Of a DNA stretch of 24,288 nucleotides, positions 14,947 through 23,053 are shown in pieces; within the stretch, counting starts at the first letter, position 1, and each line of letters starts with the position of its first letter. Under the pieces are notes generated by a model that ran no database searches, had not been told where the DNA came from, and was given only the letters and a program-made list of their open reading frames with translations. Location: NCBI GenBank assembly GCA_905208455.1, contig CAJLPK010000016.1:1-24288 (forward strand), given 5' to 3'. The position numbers and the translations under genes were made by a program. Origin of the DNA: an uncultured Bacillota bacterium (GTDB lineage: Bacteria > Bacillota > Clostridia > Christensenellales > QAND01).

Positions 14947-15945
14947 CTAATCCGTCTTTTGGCAGGAATCCCGCTCTATAAGCCTGCAAGGCAGCACCGC
15001 CTTGATGGGCCATGGCTCCTGATGCCGCCCCATCACATGGTACAATAAAGACGCCCCGTACATCCCCATCCAATGGGCCGGCGCTTGTATCGTTGTTAAC
15101 GGCGGGCTGGCAAACCGGGCGGCGCTGATGTCGTCAAATCCCATCAGGGAAATATCCTTCGGTACGCAAACGCCCTCCTCCTGCAAAGCGCGCAAAGCAC
15201 CGATGGCAATAGGATCGCTCGCACAAAACACTGCAGATGGGCGCCTCTCCATTGACAAGAGCCTTTTCATCATTCGATACCCTGATTCTGATGTAAATGC
15301 CCCTTCCTGGATATACGGCAGCGCCTCTATTCCGTTTTTTTCGCAGACAGCCAAAAACCATTTCTTTCTCATATCCGGATAAAGCGTACCGTCCGCTAAA
15401 AATTCCTGCCCGCCTAAATACCCTATATGCGTGTGCCCCAGCCCCTGTAAATAGGACAAAGCGTCCTTCACGGCCCGTTCAAAGTCCAAGGTAATACTGC
15501 TGCTGTCCGGATGCGGGGCCTCCATATCCAAAAACAACAGCTTTGGGGTATGCCGTTTGAATCTCTCCGCCTCTTGCTGCGTAAACTTTCCCACACACAG
15601 CAAACCGTCCACAGCCGGCAGCACGTCGGTGCTCTGCCAGTCTGATTTGAAAATGCGCTGTATGCCGATCCCATTTTGCTCGCAAAAGGCCTCTATGCCT
15701 TGGCGAATCTGAAGATAGTAGGGGTCCTCTATTTCCTGGGCCAGCGTGTACCATTGCACGATCCCCATCGTATAGGTGTGCTTTGGCGTCCTTTTCTTCT
15801 TTGTATAATGCAATGCTTCCGCCGCCTGCAGAACCGCACGCCTTGTCTCCTCTGGAACAGATAGTGTCGTATCATTGTTTAGGATCCTGGAAACCGTTGC
15901 GCTGGAAACCTGCGCCAGCTTTGCCACGTCCTTCATCGTGGGCAT
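14947..15945 (-). CDS. LacI/GalR-family transcriptional regulator of the gal operon
   Basis: The 332-residue protein opens with the LacI-family helix-turn-helix MPTMKDVAKLAQVSSATVSR followed by ILNN and the hinge region. The periplasmic-binding-protein-like effector domain follows, with VDGLLCVGKF, LGHTHIGYLGG, AVFCASDPIAIGALRAL and DISLMGFDDISAARFASPPLTTI. The gene is divergent from galT-galM-galK, with operator-like repeats in the 181-bp gap, so it most likely represses the gal genes and itself, with galactose or a derivative as inducer. AGGAGG lies 6 bases before the ATG. The role is inferred from family and position. Confidence 0.92.
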   Translation of the reverse strand: MPTMKDVAKLAQVSSATVSRILNNDTTLSVPEETRRAVLQAAEALHYTKKKRTPKHTYTMGIVQWYTLAQEIEDPYYLQIRQGIEAFCEQNGIGIQRIFKSDWQSTDVLPAVDGLLCVGKFTQQEAERFKRHTPKLLFLDMEAPHPDSSSITLDFERAVKDALSYLQGLGHTHIGYLGGQEFLADGTLYPDMRKKWFLAVCEKNGIEALPYIQEGAFTSESGYRMMKRLLSMERRPSAVFCASDPIAIGALRALQEEGVCVPKDISLMGFDDISAARFASPPLTTIQAPAHWMGMYGASLLYHVMGRHQEPWPIKAVLPCRLIERDSCQKTD

Positions 15946-16002
15946 CTTATACCTCCTATGCGTATAGCGGGACTTTACCGAAAATCTGTATTGGATATGG
16001 GT

Positions 16003-16031
16003 ATTATAAGCCTTAAGTAAAAATAAATCAA
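16003..16031 (-). promoter_or_regulatory. Promoter of the LacI-family regulator gene
   Basis: On the minus strand TTGATT (16026-16031) and a perfect TATAAT (16003-16008) are 17 bases apart, 57 bases before the ATG. The -35 element lies inside the first operator-like repeat, suggesting autoregulation. Confidence 0.7.
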
Positions 16032-16066
16032 TTTTTTAGTAAAATAAATCGATATTTTTTACTTAA
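16013..16066. promoter_or_regulatory. Tandem operator-like repeats for the LacI-family regulator
   Basis: Perfect 11-bp outer arms TTAAGTAAAAA (16013-16023) and TTTTTACTTAA (16056-16066) enclose two similar units starting with GTAAAA at 16017 and 16039, 22 bases apart. The second unit (16039-16062) is itself an inverted repeat GTAAAA/TTTTAC centred on AATCGAT, with the central CG typical of LacI-family operators. The 22-base offset puts both units on one helical face. Confidence 0.65.
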
Positions 16067-16071
16067 TATCA

Positions 16072-16100
16072 TTGACAACCCCTTTGGAAACCGCTAAAGT
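16072..16100 (+). promoter_or_regulatory. Sigma-A-type promoter of galT-galM-galK
   Basis: A perfect TTGACA (16072-16077) is 17 bases from TAAAGT (16095-16100). The galT ATG follows 26 bases later, with GGGAGG at 16112-16117. Confidence 0.75.
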
Positions 16101-16126
16101 AAGGAACGAAAGGGAGGTAGGCTTGG

Positions 16127-17620
16127 ATGAATCATGAAATCAATGCGCTGCTCCAGTATGCAGTGCAAAAGGGGCTGCTGCCGCAGGAAGAATACGATTA
16201 TGCCGCTAACCTGCTGCTGGATCTGCTTGGCGAGAATTCGTTTTCTTATGAGCACGTACAGTCTCTGCCTGAAACCGCGGACCCAATCCTGCAAAAGCTG
16301 CTGGATCAAGCCGTCGCCAAAGGGCTCATTGAAAATGACATCACCAGCCGTGACCTCTTCGATACCCGCATCATGAACTGCGTGATGCCTCGCCCCCATA
16401 CGGTGACCCAACGGTTCTGGCAGGCCTATGCCGGCGCACCGAAAGCCGCTACCGATTATTACTATCAGCTTTCCATCGCCTCCAACTATATCCGCAAGAG
16501 CAGGACGGATCAAAATATCATTTGGAAATCGCCTACCGCTTACGGGGAGATGGAGCTTTCCATCAATGTATCCAAACCGGAAAAGGATCCCGGAGAAATT
16601 GCCAGAGCACGGGCCGTTCAGCCAAACGGCTATCCCAAGTGCGTCTTATGCAAGGAAAATGTGGGCTTCAGCGGTGATGCAGCCAGGGCCGCCCGGCAGA
16701 CACACCGCATCATTCCGCTTGATTTGGCGACAGGCCGATATTATTTGCAGTATTCCCCCTATGTGTATTATAACGAGCACTGCATTGTGTTCAATCAAGT
16801 GCATCAGCCTATGACCGTGGATCGGGATACATTTCGGAATCTCTTTTCTTTCCTTGACCTCTTCCCGCATTATATGGTCGGCTCCAATGCAGACCTGCCC
16901 ATTGTCGGCGGTTCTATCCTCAGCCATGACCATTATCAGGGAGGGCGCCATGTTTTCCCCATCCAAAATGCAAAGGTGCTCTATACACATCCCCTCCTCC
17001 ATGATGATACGCGGGTAGAGCTTATCAAGTGGCCCTTGTCCACCATTCGGCTTACCTCCGCAAGGAAGGAATCGCTTATCCGCCTGTCCGTCCGGATCTT
17101 GGACTGCTGGCGCGGCTATGATGCGCCGGCCTATGGCATCCTGTCCCATACCGGCACAACGCCGCATAATACCATCAGCCCCATCGCCCGCCGGGCCGGC
17201 GGGCAATACCAGATCGATCTTGTTTTGCGCAACAATCGTTCAGACAAGACCTATCCGGACGGCATTTTCCATCCTCATCCTGCGCTGCACCATATCAAAA
17301 AGGAAAACATCGGCCTCATCGAGGTTATGGGGCTCGCCATTTTGCCGGCACGCCTGAAGGAGGAATTAACGCTGCTGGGAAACTGCCTGCTGGGGCGCGC
17401 GGACATAGGCGCATATCCGCAGCTGGAAAAGCACCGTGCATGGTACCAAGAATTGCTTTCCCAGCCTGCTTTTACAGAACAAAATATACAGGAACGAATC
17501 AAACAATCAGTCGCGGACAAATATGTGCAGGTCTTAGAGGATGCAGGTGTCTTTAAGATGGATGACCACGGCCTCCGCGGCCTGATGTGTTTTATAAAAA
17601 CAGCCTTGAAAGGAGAATGA
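16127..17620 (+). CDS. galT: UDP-glucose--hexose-1-phosphate uridylyltransferase (class II)
   Basis: GalT swaps UMP between UDP-glucose and galactose 1-phosphate in the Leloir pathway. At 497 residues it is the long Firmicutes type, not the roughly 350-residue Escherichia type. It has an N-terminal helical region, NYIRKSRTDQNIIWKSPTAYGEMELSIN (about 120-147, given as a region), a KCVLCKENVGF segment with a CxxC (172-175), and the active-site motif SHDHYQGGRH (266-275) containing the nucleotidylated histidine. A GGGAGG site lies 9 bases before the ATG. It is the first gene of the gal operon; the stop is followed 3 bases later by galM. Confidence 0.95.
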   Translation: MNHEINALLQYAVQKGLLPQEEYDYAANLLLDLLGENSFSYEHVQSLPETADPILQKLLDQAVAKGLIENDITSRDLFDTRIMNCVMPRPHTVTQRFWQAYAGAPKAATDYYYQLSIASNYIRKSRTDQNIIWKSPTAYGEMELSINVSKPEKDPGEIARARAVQPNGYPKCVLCKENVGFSGDAARAARQTHRIIPLDLATGRYYLQYSPYVYYNEHCIVFNQVHQPMTVDRDTFRNLFSFLDLFPHYMVGSNADLPIVGGSILSHDHYQGGRHVFPIQNAKVLYTHPLLHDDTRVELIKWPLSTIRLTSARKESLIRLSVRILDCWRGYDAPAYGILSHTGTTPHNTISPIARRAGGQYQIDLVLRNNRSDKTYPDGIFHPHPALHHIKKENIGLIEVMGLAILPARLKEELTLLGNCLLGRADIGAYPQLEKHRAWYQELLSQPAFTEQNIQERIKQSVADKYVQVLEDAGVFKMDDHGLRGLMCFIKTALKGE

Positions 17621-17623
17621 CGG

Positions 17624-18637
17624 ATGATTCGGGAATTTGAAAAGGTGGACGACCATATTTCTCTGTTTGAGATGAAAAGCGATGCGCTGGAGATACTTGT
17701 CAGCAACTTCGGCGGCACCATCATCAGCCTCCTGATGCCGGATAAAAACGGACAAAAAGGGGATGTAGTGCTGGGATATGACAGCATCAAAGAATATCAG
17801 ACCAAAGACGCTTACCTGGGCGCGCTCGTCGGCCGTACGGCCAACCGTATACGCAAGGGCGCCTTTTCCCTCCATGGAAAGACCTATACCCTGCCCCTTA
17901 ACGACGGGCCCAACAGCCTGCATGGCGGGATCCAGGGGTTTTCACAAAAGGTGTTTGATGCGGAGATCCAGGGCGATTCCCTGGTGCTGACCTATGTATC
18001 GCCCGATGGCGAGGAGGGCTATCCCGGCAACCTGCGCCTTACCGCAACCTATACCCTGAAGGGCAGCACGCTGACGCTCCATTACCAAGCTGTCAGCGAT
18101 CAGGATACGCTGATCAACATCACCAACCATTCTTATTTTAATCTCTCCGGCTGCCAAGAGGATATTTGCAATCATACTCTGCAAGTCCACAGCGATACAT
18201 ATGCCTGTATCGATGCCGATGGCCTCCCTACCGGAGAGTTCCGCGATACCCAGGGCACGCCGTTTGATTTCCGCCTGCCTAAACGCATCGGAGACGCGCT
18301 TGCCTGTCAGGACGAGCAGCTTTCTCTGGGGCGCGGCATAGACCACCCCTATCTATTCAACTGTGCAAAGGACCAGGTCGTGCTGTTCCACCCAGGCAGC
18401 GGCCGGCGTTTGACCATCAGCTCTACCCTGCCCGGCGCCCAGGTCTATACCGGCAATCAGCTGGATGGCCGTATTGGGAAAAACGGCATTGCCTATCCCA
18501 AGCATTTCGGTATTTGCCTGGAAACGCAAAATCTGCCGGATGCCATCCATCTGGAGCAGGAGCCCAGCACGATTTTGAAAAAAGGCGATACCTACGATGA
18601 AACCACCTCCTATACCTTTGAGGTAGTCCAGCCATGA
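17624..18637 (+). CDS. galM: Aldose 1-epimerase (galactose mutarotase)
   Basis: GalM interconverts the alpha and beta anomers of galactose so that galactokinase receives the alpha form. The 337-residue sequence shows the family blocks in order: VGRTANRI (69-76), NSLHGG (97-102), NITNHSYFNL (165-174) with the catalytic-acid His169, DHPYLF (about 240-245) and FGICLETQ (295-302) with the catalytic-base Glu300. AAGGAG lies 8 bases upstream, inside the galT end. The stop overlaps the galK start as ATGA, a sign of translational coupling. Confidence 0.95.
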   Translation: MIREFEKVDDHISLFEMKSDALEILVSNFGGTIISLLMPDKNGQKGDVVLGYDSIKEYQTKDAYLGALVGRTANRIRKGAFSLHGKTYTLPLNDGPNSLHGGIQGFSQKVFDAEIQGDSLVLTYVSPDGEEGYPGNLRLTATYTLKGSTLTLHYQAVSDQDTLINITNHSYFNLSGCQEDICNHTLQVHSDTYACIDADGLPTGEFRDTQGTPFDFRLPKRIGDALACQDEQLSLGRGIDHPYLFNCAKDQVVLFHPGSGRRLTISSTLPGAQVYTGNQLDGRIGKNGIAYPKHFGICLETQNLPDAIHLEQEPSTILKKGDTYDETTSYTFEVVQP

Positions 18638-19914
18638 TCCTTGCTTCCAAAGCCAAAGAAGCCTGCCTAGCCGGCCAGTATGACGTGCTGTTTGCACAAA
18701 TATACCAGGATCGCGCCCAGGTGCCCTATCAACGGTCGCGTTATGCCAAGGCCCTTTCGCAGTACATCCAGCAATATGGCGACGGAGCGATCGAGATTTA
18801 CAGCGCGCCGGGACGGACCGAGATCGGCGGCAACCATACCGACCACCAGCATGGCTGTGTGCTGGCTGCCGCCGTCAACTTGGACATCATTGCCATTGCC
18901 GGCAAAACACCGCAGGCCATCCGAATACAGTCAGACGAGCTTACGCTTGCTCCCATCGAAACGAACAGCCTTTCTGCACGCGGAGCAGAGCGCGGCACGT
19001 CGGAGGCTTTGGTGCGCGGTATTTGTGCCCGTTTCCAGGCTTTAGGATACCGCATCGGCGGATTTGATGCATTTTTGACCAGCGATGTGCTCGTAGGGTC
19101 TGGGCTGTCCTCTTCCGCTGCCTTTGAAGTGATGATAGCAACCATCTTAAACGGCCTTTACAATGATATGCGCCTTGAGCCGATTCTCCTCGCCAAAGCA
19201 GGACAGTATGCAGAAAATGAGTACTTCGGCAAACCCTGCGGGCTGATGGACCAGTGCGCCAGTGCTGTGGGAGGGCTCATCCACCTGGATTTTCGGGATG
19301 CACAGCAGCCAAAGGTGCAAAAGCTGTCCGTAGATCTTTCTGCTTTTGGATATGGCCTTTGTATCGTAGATACCAAAGGCAGCCATGCAGACTTAACGAA
19401 TGAATACGCTGCCATTCCCCAGGAGATGCACAGCGTTGCCCAGGTCTTTGGCCAGGAATATCTCCGCGATGTTCCTGAGGAGGTATTTTATTCCCAAATT
19501 GCGCAGGTGCGGCAGGCTTGCCAGGATCGCGCTGTGCTGCGCGCCATGCATTTTTTTGCGGAAAACAAGCGGGTTTCCCAGCAAGTCGCCGCACTCATAC
19601 GCGGAGATATAGATGCTTTTCTCCATGCCGTGCAGGCCTCTGGCAACAGCTCTTACAAATTCCTGCAAAATGTGTATTCTTGTCATGAACCGCAGCATCA
19701 AAGCATTTCCCTGGCATTGGCCGTGTCTGAAAAGATCTTAGAAGGGCAAGGAGGCGTCTGCCGTGTCCATGGCGGCGGATTTGCCGGCACCATCCAAGCT
19801 TTTGTCCCGGAAAAGGCCATTCCCTGCTATAAAACGCAGATCGAAAATATGTTTGGGGAAAATACCTGCCACGTTTTGAAGATCCGTTCCGATGGCGGGA
19901 AAAAAGTACTGTAA
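18634..19914 (+). CDS. galK: Galactokinase
   Basis: GalK phosphorylates alpha-D-galactose at C1 with ATP. The 426-residue protein, slightly longer than the common 390, is a GHMP kinase with the galactose-binding signature PGRTEIGGNHTDHQHG (59-74), the ATP loop GSGLSSSAAFE (155-165), CGLMDQ (202-207) carrying the catalytic aspartate, and the C-terminal VHGGGFAGTIQAF. The ATG overlaps the galM TGA by 4 bases. It is the last gene of the operon before a strong terminator. The operon lacks galE, so the epimerase must lie elsewhere if the pathway is complete. Confidence 0.95.
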   Translation: MILASKAKEACLAGQYDVLFAQIYQDRAQVPYQRSRYAKALSQYIQQYGDGAIEIYSAPGRTEIGGNHTDHQHGCVLAAAVNLDIIAIAGKTPQAIRIQSDELTLAPIETNSLSARGAERGTSEALVRGICARFQALGYRIGGFDAFLTSDVLVGSGLSSSAAFEVMIATILNGLYNDMRLEPILLAKAGQYAENEYFGKPCGLMDQCASAVGGLIHLDFRDAQQPKVQKLSVDLSAFGYGLCIVDTKGSHADLTNEYAAIPQEMHSVAQVFGQEYLRDVPEEVFYSQIAQVRQACQDRAVLRAMHFFAENKRVSQQVAALIRGDIDAFLHAVQASGNSSYKFLQNVYSCHEPQHQSISLALAVSEKILEGQGGVCRVHGGGFAGTIQAFVPEKAIPCYKTQIENMFGENTCHVLKIRSDGGKKVL

Positions 19915-19931
19915 ATAAACCCATGCCTGCC

Positions 19932-19955
19932 AAAAGCCCCAAAAGGGGCTTTTTT
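19932..19955 (+). terminator. Terminator of the gal operon
   Basis: AAAAGCCCC (19932-19940) pairs perfectly with GGGGCTTTT (19945-19953) around an AAAA loop, followed by T residues, 17 bases after the galK stop. Confidence 0.92.
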
Positions 19956-20013
19956 ATTTATGCATCCCAAGAATATCCATAGGGGGCATCTCGCATAAGA
20001 TCCCCTCTTCTAT

Positions 20014-20551
20014 TTATTTCTTGTACTCGCCTTTCGGGCAGAGACCTCCCGCATTTAATGCAATGCCGCATAATGGACAACGGTCGATTTTATTTTTCGC
20101 AGAGACCGCGTTTATACCGTTTGTAAAGGTAGTTCTCGCAGTGTTTGGCTTGTCCTTTAACAAATCATATACGATCCTGATCATCCCCTCCACCGTCATC
20201 GTCTCCTTTGTAACGATAAGGCGGCATTCCGGAGATTCCGTCGCCAATTTCGTTTGAAACACGGCCCTTTCATTTGGTTACGGATTCCTTGTGCTTCGTC
20301 GTATACCTTGAGAATGGCTGGCAGCAGCGGGCCATCCTCCTGCAGTACCAATGCATGGTCAATGTTTTTCAGCGCCTGCCGGTTCGTTTTCTGAAGTTCA
20401 TTGCCAGGAAACGCCATGTCAACACCGTCATTGATGAAGCCTCAGTCTCCAGAGTCAACACGCCTGTGTGTCCGTGTAGATATTGGGTTTCCCCCTTGAA
20501 TCCATAAAAGCGGTGGGCATGCTGTAAGTCCAAGGTCGTGATACTTCTCAT
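20014..20551 (-). pseudogene. QueD/PTPS-like 6-carboxytetrahydropterin synthase pseudogene
   Basis: Three frames join into one protein. The first part (from 20551) has the zinc-ligand motifs AHRF and LHGH. The next, from about 20440, reads through NDGVDMAFPG, NIDHALVLQED and AILKVYDEAQGIRNQMKG. The last, from about 20265, has VFQTKLATESPECRL, VTKETMTVEGMIRI and a CPLCG...C zinc-ribbon-like tail. One missing base near 20438-20443 and one near 20258-20268 break the frame; adding both restores about 179 residues. The family makes pterin precursors of queuosine or folate-like cofactors. Even before decay the Cys normally found shortly before LHGH in QueD is absent (GETQYLHGH), so it was probably a divergent paralogue. 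Sequencing error is an alternative to true decay. Confidence 0.8.
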
Positions 20552-20702
20552 TTTTCCTTCCTGGTATTGGCAGGTCTGAGCACGCCGCCTCGCCTTTATT
20601 TTCCATCACACCCGGTTTGCGGAAATAAAAAATGTCCGTTGGTCATTCTATCCTTTGCCATATATTACCAGTGCTAAAATAGGCAGCCATCCCGTAAAAT
20701 AT

Positions 20703-20718
20703 AAGAACAAATGTTCTT
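20703..20718. promoter_or_regulatory. LexA (SOS) box upstream of the Y-family polymerase
   Basis: AAGAAC-AAAT-GTTCTT is a perfect 6-bp-arm palindrome containing GAAC-N4-GTTC, the core of the Gram-positive LexA/DinR box (CGAAC-N4-GTTCG). It ends 17 bases before the polymerase start and directly follows -10-like TAAAAT/TATAAG sequences (20695-20705). Confidence 0.75.
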
Positions 20719-20735
20719 GTATTCGAGGTGGTTCT

Positions 20736-21989
20736 GTGCGTATCATCCTTCATTCTGACCTCAACGCTTTTTATGCGTCAGTAGAATGCCTGCATCAGCT
20801 GGACATTCGCCATAAGCCTGTTGCCGTATGCGGCGATCAGGCGTTGCGTCATGGCATCGTGCTTGCCAAAAACCAGCAAGCCAAGCAGCTTGGCGTAAAA
20901 ACCGGCGATGCTGTCTGGCAGGCACAGCAGAAAGCGCCGGGCCTGGTCGTAGTTCCTCCAAACTTCCCCCTGTATATAAAATTTTCTCAGTTGGTGCGCA
21001 ATATCTATCTGCAATACACGCCCAACGTAGAATCCTTTGGTCTGGACGAAGCCTGGCTTGACCTCACACAGCCAGGCATGACCCTCGCACAGGGCCGTCT
21101 TATCGCAGAGGAGCTGCGCCATCGCATCAAAGAAGAAATCGGTCTGACCGTTTCCATCGGCATCTCCTGGAATAAAATCTTTGCCAAGCTAGGCAGCGAC
21201 TACCAAAAACCGGATGCCGTTACCCTTATCACCCCGGAGAATTATAGGTCGCTCGTTTGGCCGCTGCCCGCCTCTGATCTCTTGTATGTAGGCCAAGCCA
21301 CTGTCCAAAAGCTGGCACGGTACGGCATTGCCACCATCGGAGGGATCGCCAACACCCCTCCTAAGCTCCTGCATGCCTGGCTGAAAAAATGGGGGATATA
21401 CCTGCATACCTTTGCCAACGGGCTGGATGAGTCTCCCGTTCAGCCCGCAGATTGCTTTCCCCCTATCAAGAGCATTGGAAACAGCCTGACCGCTCCCCAC
21501 GATCTGCAAAGCAATGAGGATATAAAGCTGACCCTATACATGCTTTCGGAGTCGGTCGCCGCCCGGCTGCGCAGTCATGGGGTCTGCTGCTGTACCGTAC
21601 AGATTTCTGTCCGCAGCGCCGGGATGGCATGCTTTAGCCGGCAGCAGCGCCTTTCCCAGTCCACCAATCTGTCCGGGGAAATCGCCAGCGCTGCGATGTC
21701 TCTGTTCTGTCAGCATTACGATTGGCGCCAGCCTGTCCGCAGCTTGGGCGTGCGCGCGTGTGATTTGGTTTTGGAGGCCGCCCCGGAACAATCCTGCCTA
21801 TTCCAGGATATAAAGCGGCATCATAAACAGCAGATATTGGAGCATACTGTCGACGATTTGCGTGCCAGGTTTGGATACGCTTCCATCAAGCGCGGCATTT
21901 TATTGACTGATCCAGACATTGGTTCAGTCAATCCAAAAGATGACCATATCATTCACCCTGTAGGATACTTCGCGCATGGCGCATCATAA
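20736..21989 (+). CDS. dinB: Y-family DNA polymerase (DinB/Pol IV-like)
   Basis: This translesion polymerase copies past damaged bases. From the GTG at 20736 it has 417 residues, starting MRIILHSDLNAFYASVE with the metal-binding Asp8. The second catalytic site is ESFGLDEAWLDL (99-110; Asp104 and Glu105). SIGISWNKIFAKLGSDYQKPD (about 138-158) is the palm segment, followed by the thumb helix-hairpin-helix (YVGQATVQKLARYGI) and little-finger domain. QSCLF (352-356) fits a beta-clamp-binding motif. The GTG is chosen because the family N-terminus begins there and GAGGTGG lies just upstream; the ATG at 20655 would span the SOS box. A small gene follows 13 bases after the stop. Confidence 0.92.
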   Translation: MRIILHSDLNAFYASVECLHQLDIRHKPVAVCGDQALRHGIVLAKNQQAKQLGVKTGDAVWQAQQKAPGLVVVPPNFPLYIKFSQLVRNIYLQYTPNVESFGLDEAWLDLTQPGMTLAQGRLIAEELRHRIKEEIGLTVSIGISWNKIFAKLGSDYQKPDAVTLITPENYRSLVWPLPASDLLYVGQATVQKLARYGIATIGGIANTPPKLLHAWLKKWGIYLHTFANGLDESPVQPADCFPPIKSIGNSLTAPHDLQSNEDIKLTLYMLSESVAARLRSHGVCCCTVQISVRSAGMACFSRQQRLSQSTNLSGEIASAAMSLFCQHYDWRQPVRSLGVRACDLVLEAAPEQSCLFQDIKRHHKQQILEHTVDDLRARFGYASIKRGILLTDPDIGSVNPKDDHIIHPVGYFAHGAS

Positions 21990-22002
21990 AGAAAGGTGAC
22001 TT

Positions 22003-22257
22003 GTGTTGTATGAAAATAGAATAAAGACCTATGTACCGGTAGAGGCTCTTTTTGACGAAGCTGGCCAAATACATCCGCGTACCATTCAATGGGAGGACGG
22101 CCGGGTATTTGCCATAGACCAAATCTTGGATGTACGGCCTGCTGCCAGCCTAAAAGCCGGGGGGCAGGGGATACGCTATACCTGCCGGATCCAAGGGCGC
22201 AAAACATACTTATTTTACGAAAACCCTCGTTGGTTTGTAGAGCGTAAAGGATCTTAA
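22003..22257 (+). CDS. Small uncharacterised protein encoded after the Y-family polymerase
   Basis: The 84-residue product is not one I can name. It is rich in predicted beta strands and has the pattern VPVEALFDEAGQIHPRTI, WEDGRVFAIDQILDVRPA, ASLKAGGQGIRYTCRIQG and YLFYENPRWFVE. It has no signal peptide, membrane helix or cysteine pair. It begins 13 bases after the polymerase stop with GTG (22003) or TTG (22006), preceded by AAAGGTG, and ends at a hairpin, so it is almost certainly co-transcribed and under the same SOS box. A similar small gene beside Y-family polymerases in other Clostridia is recalled but not verified. A role as polymerase accessory is inference only. Confidence 0.75.
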   Translation: MLYENRIKTYVPVEALFDEAGQIHPRTIQWEDGRVFAIDQILDVRPAASLKAGGQGIRYTCRIQGRKTYLFYENPRWFVERKGS

Positions 22258-22284
22258 AAAAGGAGTCTATCCGGCTCCTTTCTC
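22258..22284 (+). terminator. Terminator of the polymerase/small gene transcript
   Basis: AAAGGAGTC (22259-22267) pairs with GGCTCCTTT (22273-22281), one wobble, 5-nt loop. The T run is short and interrupted by C. Confidence 0.65.
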
Positions 22285-22408
22285 ATTGCTCTATCAAATC
22301 TACTTTTAGCTTCTGCGTTTTCGGCTATTTTTCTCTCCGAGCAAGCAGGGGCGCTGATTTTCAGCCTCCCGCCTTATGTGGGCACAAATAAGCTTTTTAT
22401 GTTGCCGC

Positions 22409-22431
22409 AAAACTTTTGCCTTATGCAAAAG
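22409..22431 (-). terminator. Candidate terminator of the DNA glycosylase gene
   Basis: CTTTTGC (22413-22419) pairs with GCAAAAG (22425-22431) around a 5-nt loop; only TTTTG follows on the minus strand. It lies about 23 bases beyond the glycosylase stop. Confidence 0.4.
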
Positions 22432-22453
22432 CCTTGCAGATGCGCCATTTTAA

Positions 22454-22984
22454 TCAGCCTGCCGTGCAGGGCTGCTGTTCATCATGAATCTCTAAATAAG
22501 GAACAAGAATGCGATAGGCAGCGATCAATGTTTCTAACGTATAAAAACGGCAGTTCGCTGGGCTGGTAGAGGGAAGAGGAACGCTGGGGCGCCCAGTGGC
22601 AGGGAGGCAATAACGTTTATAGAGCGCGGAAGCTTTGGTTCCTGTCGTAAAGATCTGTTGGATGGGCGCTTGGGAAAGAATCGGCCTTAAATCGTTGGGC
22701 TGCGGATCCCGAATGGAGTTGTCCTCTGCGCCGTCGATGCGGCAGGCATGCAGAACATCCCATAAAGCAATATGATGCCGATGGCAAAACTCCATCCGCT
22801 CTTGGTTGCCGGAAGGCGTAGGTTCATGGCATATAGAAGCCAGCACACGCCAAAAACGGTTTTGCGGATGTGCATAATAAAACCCGTTTTCCCGCGATTT
22901 AGGCGAAGGCATGGTTCCCAAAATCAGTATCCGGCTATTTTCATCAAACAAGGGCGCAAGCGGATGGATAATAGGTCCAGACAT
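22454..22984 (-). CDS. Hypoxanthine/uracil-DNA glycosylase-family repair enzyme
   Basis: The 176-residue protein belongs to the uracil-DNA glycosylase superfamily and most resembles the hypoxanthine-DNA glycosylase group (UDG family 6), which removes deaminated bases. Features are LILGTMPSPKSRENGFYYAHPQ (about 20-41, the first motif), NRFWRVLASI (42-51), ALWDVLHACR (73-82) and the minor-groove loop VPLPSTSPAN (135-144). The ATG at 22984 has AGGAGG 6 bases upstream; an upstream in-frame start at 23098 would run across the divergent gene and is rejected. It shares a 69-bp divergent promoter region with the ArsC-like genes. Mug-type activity is an alternative. Confidence 0.85.
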   Translation of the reverse strand: MSGPIIHPLAPLFDENSRILILGTMPSPKSRENGFYYAHPQNRFWRVLASICHEPTPSGNQERMEFCHRHHIALWDVLHACRIDGAEDNSIRDPQPNDLRPILSQAPIQQIFTTGTKASALYKRYCLPATGRPSVPLPSTSPANCRFYTLETLIAAYRILVPYLEIHDEQQPCTAG

Positions 22985-23004
22985 AAGGCACCTCCTTTTA
23001 GGTA

Positions 23005-23034
23005 TTGTAACATGATATGCAAACAAGGTATGAT
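23005..23034 (+). promoter_or_regulatory. Promoter of the ArsC/Spx-like gene pair
   Basis: TTGTAA (23005-23010) and TATGAT (23029-23034) are 18 bases apart, about 19 bases before the ATG at 23054, with AGGAGG at 23042-23047. Confidence 0.55.
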
Positions 23035-23053
23035 GTAAAAAAGGAGGTACGTG

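Noticed and set aside
16086..16099. A CcpA cre-like sequence over the gal -10 element
   Set aside because: It has the ANCG-like core but about three mismatches from the consensus; too weak to call.
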